Positions 1 to 6,921 are shown, counted from the stretch's first letter. The stretch: 8,299 bases of DNA from an uncultured Clostridia bacterium (GCA_937877675.1 CALEIS010000094.1:1-8299); one strand, 5' to 3'. The notes: generated from the sequence alone by a model not told the origin. Program-made: numbers and translations.

Positions 1-423
1 GTTGCGAATAATGTGTTCGTAAAAATTTCGTTGCCATAAAATCGCATCCAAATTCCCAGTTAAATCTCTGTATCGTTTGGTTGTAAAGGACTTCATTCTG
101 CCTATAATTTCGTGTAATTTTACATTATTTTCAGCTTCGCGTAGTGGCAGGCTTCCATGCCTGCACTCGCTAAAACCCAAATCAATAATCAGGTGAATAT
201 GATTCGGCACAATGCAGTACTTATCAACCAAAACATTTTCGTAGTTTTCATTGATGAAGTTTATACTTGCTTCAACAGCCTTTCCAACGGAGGATAAGTT
301 GTCTTTGTTGTCACTACTCCATAAGATTTTCTCTTTAAAATTAGTGCATACAGTAACAAAGTATAATCCCGATTGGCTGTAGTCGTAATTTTTTAAACGA
401 ATGTTTTTTCGGAATTTATTCAT
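1..423 (-). CDS. RAYT-type REP-associated tyrosine transposase (Y1/HUH family), 3' end cut by window edge
   Basis: My translation from the ATG at 423-421 is open through the left edge, giving 141 residues without a stop. The N-terminus has the hallmark start of this family (KNIRLKNYDYSQSGLYFVTV, residues 7-26). The metal-binding HUH motif is PNHIH at residues 73-77 (H75, H77). The later motif WQRNFYEHIIRN spans residues 130-141, with Y135 the probable catalytic tyrosine. Known relatives are single-domain Y1 nucleases of about 170 residues that act on REP palindromes, so only the last 25-35 residues should be missing. Residues 87-96, in the normally variable loop between the HUH strand and the tyrosine helix, are encoded by a REP-like palindrome. 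No strong Shine-Dalgarno is visible before the ATG, but conservation begins at residue 7, which supports this start. Activity is not shown; a domesticated or single-copy RAYT is as likely as an active element. Confidence 0.88.
   Translation of the reverse strand, partial: MNKFRKNIRLKNYDYSQSGLYFVTVCTNFKEKILWSSDNKDNLSSVGKAVEASINFINENYENVLVDKYCIVPNHIHLIIDLGFSECRHGSLPLREAENNVKLHEIIGRMKSFTTKRYRDLTGNLDAILWQRNFYEHIIRN
138..164 (+). repeat. REP-like palindrome inside the RAYT gene
   Basis: This is a 27-bp unit with a GTAG tetranucleotide at 141-144, then a 6-bp stem GCAGGC (147-152) / GCCTGC (159-164) around the loop TTCCAT. GTAG followed by a short imperfect hairpin is the known layout of REP sequences recognised by RAYT proteins. 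In this copy the stem can be extended: A143-G144-T145 pairs with A165-C166-T167 if G146 is bulged. The unit lies within codons 87-96 of the transposase gene and keeps its frame. It matches the copy at 438-464 in inverted orientation at 26 of 27 positions. Confidence 0.8.
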
Positions 424-437
424 AATGTTTATTGTTC

Positions 438-464
438 GCAGGCGTGGAAGCCTGCCACTACGCG
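438..464 (-). repeat. REP-like palindrome just upstream of the RAYT gene (inverse copy)
   Basis: Read on the minus strand this 27-bp unit equals the in-gene copy at 138-164 except for one base (C for T in the loop). The stem is GCAGGC (438-443) / GCCTGC (450-455), and the GTAG tetranucleotide is at 461-458 on the minus strand. The unit ends 15 bp upstream of the transposase ATG. The two copies therefore stand as an inverted REP/iREP-like pair around the first part of the gene, as is typical near RAYT genes. Confidence 0.8.
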
Positions 465-480
465 TTTTTGGTTTATTTTT

Positions 481-586
481 GATAATTGTAGGTAAAATAG
501 ATGTGGTTTTGCTCTTTGAGGGCGAAGGCTTATGCGGATAAGTCGAGACCGAAAAAGTGAAACCACGCTATTTTAACACAATTATC
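481..586. repeat. 106-bp imperfect palindrome overlapping the yebC stop codon
   Basis: Three nested arm pairs can be read directly: GATAATTGT (481-489) with ACAATTATC (578-586), TAAAATAG (493-500) with CTATTTTA (568-575), and GTGGTTT (503-509) with AAACCAC (560-566). The tip is CTTAT (529-533) / ATAAG (538-542) around a GCGG tetraloop. The outer right arm covers the yebC stop codon at 582-584. No clean T-run follows on either strand, so it is not a textbook intrinsic terminator. It may still end yebC transcription, or be a small MITE-like or BIME-like insertion. The rest of the 424-581 gap holds only the REP copy. Confidence 0.65.
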
Positions 587-1322
587 CTTCGTAATCGTCT
601 TCGTTTTCCCAGTTATGATATACGTTTTGAACGTCATCATTCTCGTCAAACATTTCAAGCATTCTGCCCATGTTTTTGATGTCGTCTGGGTTTGTAAGTG
701 CTGTGTATGTGCTTGGAACATACTCAACCTCTGCTGAAACGAATTTGTAGCCCTTTGCTTCAAGGTCATCACGAACAGCACCCATATCGTTTGCTTCTGT
801 ACGAACATCATAGATTTCGTCTTCTGCAATAAAGTCAATAGCACCTGCTTCAAGTGCATCTTCCATAAGCTGGTCTTCGTCGATTCCTTCTTTTTCGAAA
901 AGGATTACACCCTGACGGCTGAACATGAATGAAACGCAACCGCTCTGACCCATATTGCCACCGAATTTGTCAAAATAGTGACGAACATCAGCTGCTGTTC
1001 TGTTTCTGTTGTCTGTAAGTGTTTCAACGATAATTGCAATACCTGATGGGCCATAGCCTTCATATACGATTTCATCGTAGTTTTCGCCACTGCCTTCACC
1101 TGCTGCCTTTTTGATAACTCTTTCAATGTTATCGTTTGGCATATTTGCAGCCTTAGCCTTTGCAATTACGTCCTTGAGCTTTGAGTTACCTGCTGGGTCT
1201 GCACCACCTGCTTTAACTGCAACAGCGATTTCACGACCAATCTTTGTAAACACTTTTGCTCTGGCGTTATCTGTTTTTTCTTTCTTTCTTTTAATTGTAC
1301 TCCATTTTGAATGTCCTGACAT
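582..1322 (-). CDS. yebC: YebC/PmpR/TACO1 family protein
   Basis: This is a 246-residue protein, the family's usual length. It opens with the signature N-terminus SGHSKWSTIKRKK (residues 2-14). It also has the conserved block YEGYGPSGIAIIVETLTDNR followed by NRTAADVRHYFDKFGGNMG, and closes with an acidic C-terminal tail. The ATG at 1322-1320 is preceded by AGAGG about 9 bases upstream, which supports the start. The family was long annotated as transcriptional regulators (PmpR). Bacterial YebC and mitochondrial TACO1 have more recently been tied to translation, relieving ribosome stalling at proline-rich stretches. It acts in the cytoplasm. It is transcribed divergently from the sporulation operon and shows no co-transcribed neighbour. 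The stop codon lies in the arm of the palindrome at 481-586. Confidence 0.96.
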   Translation of the reverse strand: MSGHSKWSTIKRKKEKTDNARAKVFTKIGREIAVAVKAGGADPAGNSKLKDVIAKAKAANMPNDNIERVIKKAAGEGSGENYDEIVYEGYGPSGIAIIVETLTDNRNRTAADVRHYFDKFGGNMGQSGCVSFMFSRQGVILFEKEGIDEDQLMEDALEAGAIDFIAEDEIYDVRTEANDMGAVRDDLEAKGYKFVSAEVEYVPSTYTALTNPDDIKNMGRMLEMFDENDDVQNVYHNWENEDDYEG

Positions 1323-1345
1323 AAAATCATACCTCTCGCATTCTA

Positions 1346-1373
1346 ATTATATTCGTACTATTCTACCACACAA
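1346..1373 (-). promoter_or_regulatory. Predicted sigma-A promoter of yebC
   Basis: On the minus strand a perfect -10 TATAAT lies at 1351-1346. A weaker -35 TTGTGT lies at 1373-1368, with a 16-bp spacer. The -10 ends 23 bp before the yebC ATG, leaving room for the AGAGG ribosome-binding site. The -35 matches only the TTG part of the consensus. Confidence 0.55.
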
Positions 1374-1442
1374 CGCCATATTTTTCAACAGTTATTACAC
1401 TTTTTTAACGACTTTAAAGGTGGGTTTTTACACAATTTTATG

Positions 1443-1467
1443 CTTTGCATTTTCCACTTTGCATTTT
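1443..1467 (+). repeat. 14-bp direct repeat with 7-bp periodicity upstream of sipL
   Basis: CTTTGCATTTT occurs at 1443-1453 and again at 1457-1467, a 14-bp period. In 7-base steps it reads TTTGCAT (1444), TTTCCAC (1451), TTTGCAT (1458), TTTATGT (1465). The second copy supplies the predicted sigma-E -35 element. Confidence 0.6.
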
Positions 1468-1489
1468 ATGTAAATAATCAGCATACACT
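1461..1489 (+). promoter_or_regulatory. Predicted sigma-E (mother-cell) promoter of the sipL-spoIVA operon
   Basis: The -10 CATACACT at 1482-1489 fits the Bacillus sigma-E consensus CATACAHT at every position. The -35 GCATTTT at 1461-1467 fits KMATATT at 6 of 7 positions. The spacer is 14 bp, as expected. Transcription would start near 1496, leaving about 30 bases before the sipL ATG. Both downstream genes encode spore-coat basement proteins that are sigma-E targets in studied species, which supports the call. No good sigma-A promoter was seen in the same interval. Confidence 0.75.
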
Positions 1490-1525
1490 TAACTGAATAG
1501 TCAGGCTAAAAAAGGAGCGAGAATA

Positions 1526-3058
1526 ATGGAATTTAATCTTTTAAAGGACAGTGTCAACCTTTGCGAAACAGTTTTTGGTGGAAGCGGAGAATGTGCTGTT
1601 GACTGCGATATTACCTTGCCAGAATATCTTCCCGATATGGTTAGGATTTTAAAGTGCAGTTGTATCCCTAACATTTTATCCCATCGTGTAAATGGCGATA
1701 GACTTACTGTTGAATGTGACTGTAAAGTCAGAGCACTTTACATCTGTGAAGAAAACAAAATCCGTTGTCACGAGCAAAATATTCACTTTTCAAAACAGAT
1801 TGAACTAAAATCAGGTGAAATTCCAACGGATTACTTTGTGGGAGCAAGGACGGATTATGTGAATTATCGAGTTTCGGGGCAAAGACGCTTTGAAATTCAC
1901 GGAGCAGTCACTATTTTTGCAAAAGGCGTTGGCAAGAAAAAGTGTGAAATGGTAATGGGTGCACAAGGTGACGGAGTCGCTTGTAAATGTGAAAATTACA
2001 ATGCCTGTAATCTAGTTTGCCTTGTAGAAAAGGCTTTCAACGTGAGTGAAACCTGTGATGCAGGTGTACTTGATGAGCCTATCGGTGCAATAATATCCTC
2101 CTGTGGTTACGGAATAATTGACGAAATTAAAACTGTCAACGATAAACTATTTTTAAAGGCTCAACTAATTTTGCACACTACATTTACAGGTGCAAATTCC
2201 TGTGAAGTTCAAACTCTTGAAAACATAGTGAACATCAATCAAATTGTTGAAGCCCCCGACATTAACGAAAATTGTCAGATTGACTCCCACCTTACAGTTA
2301 CAGGACTTGAAATCAAGCCTCGATTCGACTCGGCAGGTAATAAAAATCTTCTTGACATTTCTGCAACTCTCAATCTCTCGGCATATTGCTATGAAAACAA
2401 GAATATCACTGCAATCCGTGATGCCTATTCGGTAAAATACGAAACGGATTGCAAGAAAAGTGTGATTTATCTTTCAACCCTTAAAGACCGAATTGAAGAC
2501 ACATTTCTTTGTCGTGGTGTAGCAGATTTAAATAATACAGGAGTTTCCAAGGTGTTGAGCCTTACTTGTCCTGAAATCACATCAACATTTTCCCTTACAG
2601 AAGATTCCGCATCCGTCAATGGTGAGGTTACGGTTGAAATCATCTATGAAGATATAAAGGGTGAAATTTGTTTTGCAAATCGAAACATACCTTATGAATA
2701 TAAGAAAACCGTTGAAAATGACGGTGCAATTCTCACCTGTCGTCCAAACTGTACGATTTCTGCCCATAGTTATATTATTTCCGACTCAAACACTCTTGAT
2801 GTACGAATAGAAATCAATGTTTGTGGCTTCATTTTCTCAGAAAACGAAAAACTTATTATCACGGATTTAACTATAAACAAAGATAAGCCAAAAACTATAA
2901 AAACTGCATCTCTCACTGTGTATTTCTGCGAAAAAGGTGAGCAACTTTGGAATATTGCCGAGAGATACAACACCACGGTTGATGCCATTATGCGAGAAAA
3001 CAAAATGACCGATTCAACCGTTAAAGAAAAATGCAAACTACTTATTCCAAAAATGTAA
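1526..3058 (+). CDS. sipL: SipL-like spore coat morphogenesis protein (SPOCS/DUF3794 domains plus C-terminal LysM)
   Basis: This is a 510-residue cytoplasmic protein without a signal peptide or membrane segment. The architecture reads as three SPOCS (DUF3794) beta-rich units at about residues 30-130, 180-290 and 335-440. A LysM domain follows at about 465-509 (GEQLWNIAERYNTTVDAIMRE, ending in LLIP). In Clostridioides difficile, SipL is the functional counterpart of SpoVID and binds the ATPase SpoIVA through its LysM domain to anchor the coat on the forespore. Here spoIVA follows after a 14-bp gap, strong contextual support. AAAGGAG at 1511-1517, 8 bases before the ATG, fixes the start. Unusually, I count 28 cysteines (about 5.5%), with paired CxC motifs at C44/C46, C64/C66 and C153/C155. 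The main alternative is another DUF3794-LysM paralogue, which is unlikely given the neighbour. Confidence 0.87.
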   Translation: MEFNLLKDSVNLCETVFGGSGECAVDCDITLPEYLPDMVRILKCSCIPNILSHRVNGDRLTVECDCKVRALYICEENKIRCHEQNIHFSKQIELKSGEIPTDYFVGARTDYVNYRVSGQRRFEIHGAVTIFAKGVGKKKCEMVMGAQGDGVACKCENYNACNLVCLVEKAFNVSETCDAGVLDEPIGAIISSCGYGIIDEIKTVNDKLFLKAQLILHTTFTGANSCEVQTLENIVNINQIVEAPDINENCQIDSHLTVTGLEIKPRFDSAGNKNLLDISATLNLSAYCYENKNITAIRDAYSVKYETDCKKSVIYLSTLKDRIEDTFLCRGVADLNNTGVSKVLSLTCPEITSTFSLTEDSASVNGEVTVEIIYEDIKGEICFANRNIPYEYKKTVENDGAILTCRPNCTISAHSYIISDSNTLDVRIEINVCGFIFSENEKLIITDLTINKDKPKTIKTASLTVYFCEKGEQLWNIAERYNTTVDAIMRENKMTDSTVKEKCKLLIPKM

Positions 3059-3072
3059 AGTGAGGGATAAAA

Positions 3073-4551
3073 ATGAATAATTCAAGTATTTACAGCGATA
3101 TTGCCACTCGTACAGGTGGTGACATTTACATAGGTGTAGTAGGACCTGTAAGAACGGGAAAATCAACATTTATCAAGAGGTTTATGGACTCGATAGTGCT
3201 TCCTAATATTGAAGACGGAAGCATGAAGGAGAGAGCCACCGACGAATTACCACAATCGTCGGCAGGCAGGACAATTATGACCACCGAGCCCAAATTCATT
3301 CCTGAAAATGCAGTCAAAATCACTCTTCCTGACAATGCGAGTTTCAATGTGAGAATGATTGACTGTGTCGGATATATTGTTCCCTCTTCTTTAGGATATA
3401 TTGAGGGTGACCAACCACGAATGGTGCGTACTCCTTGGTACGAAAATGAAATTCCGTTTAATATGGCTGCTGAAATCGGCACAAAAAAGGTTATTACGGA
3501 GCATTCCACAATCGGTCTTGTAATCACAACCGATGGTAGTATCAGCGATATTCCTAGGGATGAATATGAGGAAGCCGAAGAAAGAGTTGTGAACGAATTA
3601 AAGGAATTAGGCAAACCTTTTGTGGTGCTTTTGAACTGCATGTCACCTCGTAGCGACTCGGCACAGAAACTCTCTGATGAACTCTCAAAAAAATACTGTG
3701 TACCAGTTATGGCAGTCAACTGTCTTGAACTCAATGAACAGGAAATCAAAGAAATTATCACACAAATTTTGTTTGAATTCCCAGTTAAAGAAATTGGGGT
3801 TGATTTGCCTTTATGGTTGGTTACTCTGCCTGAAAATCATCCACTTAAAGTGGAAACTTACAAATATATTTTCAAATCCATTGAAGATGTGCAATTTGTC
3901 CGTGATATTAGCACTATGACGGACACTCTGTTAGGATGTGAGCACATTACGGATGCGAGAATTACCAATATGGATTTAAGTGTTGGTAGCGCTTGGATTA
4001 CTGCACAGATGAACAACGGACTTTTCTATAAAATTCTTGAAGAGTCAACAGGTGTAACCGTTGAAAATGAGCAAGGATTACTGGCTTGTATCAAAGAATT
4101 TGCCGAAATCAAGAAAGAATATCAACGAATAAAATCTGCATTGGAAGAGGTGCAGACAACGGGTTATGGTATTGTTATGCCCACCATTGACGAGCTGACG
4201 TTAGAAGAGCCTGAAATTGTGAAACAGGGTGGGAAATATGGTGTGCGACTCTGTGCGTCAGCACCGTCAATCCATATGATGAAGGCAGATATCAAGACAG
4301 AGGTTGCTCCAATTGTGGGCAGTGAAAGTCAGTCGGAAGACCTTGTAAGATACCTTCTTGAAGGTTTTCAGGACGACCCAAGAAAAATCTGGGACTCTAA
4401 TATTTTCGGTAAATCATTAAACGAGCTTGTTAACGAAGGTCTTCGAAACAAACTCTACCATATGCCAACGGATGCACGAATGAAATTCCAAGAAACCTTG
4501 GAAAGAGTTATCAATGAGGGTTGCAACGGGCTTTTGTGTATAATCTTATAA
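3073..4551 (+). CDS. spoIVA: Stage IV sporulation protein A, coat-basement ATPase
   Basis: This is a 492-residue protein, the family's length, closely resembling Bacillus subtilis SpoIVA from memory of that sequence. The Walker A motif GPVRTGKST is at residues 24-32 (K30). The sensor-threonine segment IMTTEPKF has T70/T71, and the Walker B strand RMIDCVG has D97, the same positions as the residues studied in B. subtilis. SpoIVA hydrolyses ATP to polymerise irreversibly on the outer forespore membrane as the coat foundation. The conserved C-terminal region includes GYGIVMPTIDEL and APSIHMMKADI, and ends in NEGCNGLLCIIL; the extreme C-terminus in B. subtilis contacts membrane peptide SpoVM. The ribosome-binding site GTGAGGG lies at 3060-3066, 6 bases before the ATG. 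The gene lies 14 bp after sipL with no promoter between, so the two should be co-transcribed from the sigma-E promoter, then stopped by the hairpin at 4558-4593. Confidence 0.98.
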   Translation: MNNSSIYSDIATRTGGDIYIGVVGPVRTGKSTFIKRFMDSIVLPNIEDGSMKERATDELPQSSAGRTIMTTEPKFIPENAVKITLPDNASFNVRMIDCVGYIVPSSLGYIEGDQPRMVRTPWYENEIPFNMAAEIGTKKVITEHSTIGLVITTDGSISDIPRDEYEEAEERVVNELKELGKPFVVLLNCMSPRSDSAQKLSDELSKKYCVPVMAVNCLELNEQEIKEIITQILFEFPVKEIGVDLPLWLVTLPENHPLKVETYKYIFKSIEDVQFVRDISTMTDTLLGCEHITDARITNMDLSVGSAWITAQMNNGLFYKILEESTGVTVENEQGLLACIKEFAEIKKEYQRIKSALEEVQTTGYGIVMPTIDELTLEEPEIVKQGGKYGVRLCASAPSIHMMKADIKTEVAPIVGSESQSEDLVRYLLEGFQDDPRKIWDSNIFGKSLNELVNEGLRNKLYHMPTDARMKFQETLERVINEGCNGLLCIIL

Positions 4552-4552
4552 A

Positions 4553-4587
4553 CGCAGAATGCAGAATTCAGAATGTAGAATTCTGCA
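4553..4587 (+). repeat. Five-unit heptanucleotide repeat (NNCAGAA type) ending in its own complement
   Basis: Directly after the spoIVA stop, consecutive 7-base units read CGCAGAA (4553), TGCAGAA (4560), TTCAGAA (4567), TGTAGAA (4574) and TTCTGCA (4581). The last is the reverse complement of TGCAGAA, so the array folds back on itself. Confidence 0.7.
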
Positions 4588-4593
4588 TTTTTT
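4558..4593 (+). terminator. Intrinsic terminator after spoIVA
   Basis: A 12-bp perfect stem pairs 4558-4569 (AATGCAGAATTC) with 4578-4589. The loop is 8 bases (AGAATGTA), and the 3' end runs into six T residues at 4588-4593. The stem is AT-rich but long. It separates the sporulation operon from the alpha-galactosidase gene. Confidence 0.75.
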
Positions 4594-4594
4594 A

Positions 4595-4623
4595 TTGCTT
4601 TTATTTCCCTTTATTGCTATACT
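4595..4623 (+). promoter_or_regulatory. Predicted sigma-A promoter with extended -10 for the alpha-galactosidase gene
   Basis: The -10 TATACT (4618-4623) is preceded by TGC at 4615-4617, an extended -10. A TTGCTT -35-like hexamer (4595-4600) stands exactly 17 bp upstream. It sits just after the spoIVA terminator and 39 bp before the ATG. I saw no convincing CcpA cre site or other operator nearby. Confidence 0.65.
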
Positions 4624-4662
4624 TATTCCATAGAAAAATTATGAAAATACGAGGGGAAATTT

Positions 4663-6753
4663 ATGGCAATACATATTCTCGACAATAACATTTTTGTTCT
4701 TGAAACAAAAAACACCCATTATGTGTTAGGTATTGACAAATACGGCTATAACCGACACATTCACTGGGGCAAAAAATGCAATCTCAATGACTACGAGGCA
4801 AAAGACCTTTGGGATGAAAGTTCAAACCATACTCGTCTTGATATGGCAAAGCAGGAATTCACTGTTTTTGGTGGAACAATGTATCGTGAAAACGATTTAA
4901 AAGTAAAATTTGCTGACAACTGTCGTGAAATTGACCTAGAATTTGTCGATGCAAAGGTGGATAACAACACACTTACTGTGACTTTAAAAGACAAATTCTA
5001 CTCTCTTGAAATCGCTTTAAAATATAGCATTCATGACAACGATGACATTATCACTCGTTGGGCAGAAATTAAAAACACAGGTAATGAAAATATCACTCTT
5101 GACCGTGTATTCTCTGCAGAGCTTACACTTCCATCTGTTAAACCATATATCATTAAAAACACAAATGGTAGCTGGGGTGGTGAGTATGTTGAAACAGAAT
5201 CCACTCTCGAAGGTGGCGCTCTTGTTTTCGACAGTAAAAAAGGTACATCAGGGCACAATCAATCCCCATATTTCATAGCATATCAGAATGCCGACGAAAA
5301 ACAGGGTGATGTTTATTTCGGTACACTTGCATACAGTGGTAACTTTAAAGTTCTTTGTTCACGTGACCTTTTCTACACTACAAGAGTAAGTCTTGGACTT
5401 AACGACCACGATTTCAAATATATTTTAAAAGCAAACGAAACCTTTGTTACACCAAAGGTATTCTGTGGATATTCACAAAAAGGTTTTGGTGAAATGAGCC
5501 GCCAGATGAATCGTTTCGCAGTAAACCATGTGTTACCAAAACAGTTCAACGATAAAATTCTTCCTGTACTTTACAACTCTTGGGAAGCAACTGAATTCGA
5601 CGTAAACTGTGAGCATCAAACAGCACTTGCAGAACTTGCAGCAGAGATGGGTGTTGAGCTTTTTGTTATGGATGATGGTTGGTTTGGTGCAAGAAACAAC
5701 GACAGAGCAGGTCTTGGTGACTGGTTTGTAAATAAAAACAAATTCCCTAACGGACTTGATGAACTTATTAAAAATGTTAACAATTTAGGTATGGATTTTG
5801 GCCTTTGGTTTGAGCCTGAAATGGTAAATCCTGACTCTGATTTATACCGTGAGCATCCTGAATGGGCATACCACTACAACACAAGAGAAGCACATACTCT
5901 TCGTCATCAATTAGTCCTTAATATGACAAGGGAGGATGTTCAGAAATATATCTTTGAACGTATGGATGAAATGCTCACCAATCACAATATCAAATACATC
6001 AAATGGGATATGAACAGACCTCTTTCTGAAACAGGTGGAGAAAACCTTGAATGTCCACAGGAATTATGGCTTCGTCATACTCAGGCTGTTTATGACATTG
6101 TTGACCGTCTTAAAGAAAAACATCCGGATGTTGCTATTGAAAGTTGTTCATCAGGTGGTGGTCGTAGTGACTATGGTGCATTACTCCACTTTGACCAAGT
6201 GTGGACAAGTGACAATACCGACTCCGTTGATAGAATGACAATGCAGAAATGGTTTACATATCTTCGTCCTACAAAGGCTATGCGTGCTTGGGTTACAGAT
6301 ATTAACTGGTACAACTCTCCAATGAGTCTCGATTTCCGTTTCCATGTTGCTATGCAGGGCTCATTAGGTGTTGGTGGCAACCTTACAAAGTACAGCAAGG
6401 AAGACCTTCAGATTGGTAAGAAAAATGTTGAACTTTATAAGGAAATCCGTCATCTTGTGCAATTCGGTGACCTTTACAGAATCCTTGATGCACAAAAGGA
6501 TGAAATTCTCTTTAACCTCTATGTCAATGAAGAAAAAACAGAAGCTGTTGCATTCCTTGCATCCCTTACAACAGGCTTTATGAAGAAGGAAATTCCTCTT
6601 CTTTTTGAAGGACTTGACGACAACAAGACTTACATCTTCAATTTCAACGGCAGAGATTATGAGAAGACTGGTAGTTACCTTAAAAATGTAGGTATTCCAG
6701 TAGCAATCCGTGGAATGGGATATAACAAGATTATTAAGATTAAGGCTAAATAA
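4663..6753 (+). CDS. Alpha-galactosidase, glycoside hydrolase family 36
   Basis: This is a 696-residue protein, close to the usual length of about 700-740 for tetrameric bacterial GH36 enzymes. An N-terminal beta-sandwich (about residues 1-290) leads into the catalytic barrel, which carries MDDGWFG (D337, D338). The nucleophile region is IKWDMNR (D449). The acid/base region follows CSSGGGRSDYG as WTSDNTD (D517). The C-terminal residues, from about 615, form a beta domain. The family hydrolyses terminal alpha-1,6-galactose from melibiose, raffinose, stachyose and similar sugars by a retaining mechanism. No signal peptide is present, so it acts on imported sugars in the cytoplasm. GAGGGG at 4651-4656, 6 bases before the ATG, fixes the start. 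The gene appears monocistronic, with its own extended -10 promoter; no transporter or regulator is in view. Homologues are variously named aga, melA, galA or rafA, so no symbol is given. Confidence 0.96.
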   Translation: MAIHILDNNIFVLETKNTHYVLGIDKYGYNRHIHWGKKCNLNDYEAKDLWDESSNHTRLDMAKQEFTVFGGTMYRENDLKVKFADNCREIDLEFVDAKVDNNTLTVTLKDKFYSLEIALKYSIHDNDDIITRWAEIKNTGNENITLDRVFSAELTLPSVKPYIIKNTNGSWGGEYVETESTLEGGALVFDSKKGTSGHNQSPYFIAYQNADEKQGDVYFGTLAYSGNFKVLCSRDLFYTTRVSLGLNDHDFKYILKANETFVTPKVFCGYSQKGFGEMSRQMNRFAVNHVLPKQFNDKILPVLYNSWEATEFDVNCEHQTALAELAAEMGVELFVMDDGWFGARNNDRAGLGDWFVNKNKFPNGLDELIKNVNNLGMDFGLWFEPEMVNPDSDLYREHPEWAYHYNTREAHTLRHQLVLNMTREDVQKYIFERMDEMLTNHNIKYIKWDMNRPLSETGGENLECPQELWLRHTQAVYDIVDRLKEKHPDVAIESCSSGGGRSDYGALLHFDQVWTSDNTDSVDRMTMQKWFTYLRPTKAMRAWVTDINWYNSPMSLDFRFHVAMQGSLGVGGNLTKYSKEDLQIGKKNVELYKEIRHLVQFGDLYRILDAQKDEILFNLYVNEEKTEAVAFLASLTTGFMKKEIPLLFEGLDDNKTYIFNFNGRDYEKTGSYLKNVGIPVAIRGMGYNKIIKIKAK

Positions 6754-6838
6754 ATATAAAAATTAGGGCTCCCCAAGGGGTCTCTCAATTAGGGATTTAA
6801 TAGGTTTTAATCCTATCCTTTCCGTTAATACTTCACGA

Positions 6839-6874
6839 AAAAGCCTCACAAGGCGTCAGCCTTGCGAGGCTTTT
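6839..6874. terminator. Bidirectional intrinsic terminator hairpin
   Basis: A 16-base stem pairs 6839-6854 (AAAAGCCTCACAAGGC) with 6859-6874 around the loop GTCA. There is one imperfection, A6848 opposite C6865 on the plus strand; on the minus-strand RNA it becomes a G-U pair. Four T residues close the stem on the plus side (6871-6874) and five on the minus side (6842-6838). It can terminate both the alpha-galactosidase transcript and glgA reading the other way. It sits inside the 319-bp palindrome. Confidence 0.85.
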
Positions 6875-6921
6875 GTCATTTTGTCTAAACGAAAATTATA
6901 TGGATTAAAACTGCTTCGCAC

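Noticed and set aside
465..581. Riboswitch or T-box leader because of the folded structure
   Set aside because: No gene starts downstream in a suitable orientation, no known aptamer or T-box core sequence is present, and both flanking genes point so that this is a 3' end or a transposase upstream region.
582..859. Out-of-frame minus-strand ORFs within yebC (such as 530-859 and 905-1165)
   Set aside because: They are alternative-frame shadows of yebC with low-complexity Gln/Thr-rich translations.
1111..1473. A 120-codon open frame on the plus strand across the yebC 5' end and its promoter region
   Set aside because: It is antisense to the conserved yebC N-terminus, runs through the predicted promoters, and has no ribosome-binding site or family resemblance.
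3126..3761. A 211-codon open frame on the minus strand opposite spoIVA
   Set aside because: It lies wholly within the well-conserved spoIVA gene on the other strand, shows no recognisable domain, and is a shadow of spoIVA codon usage.
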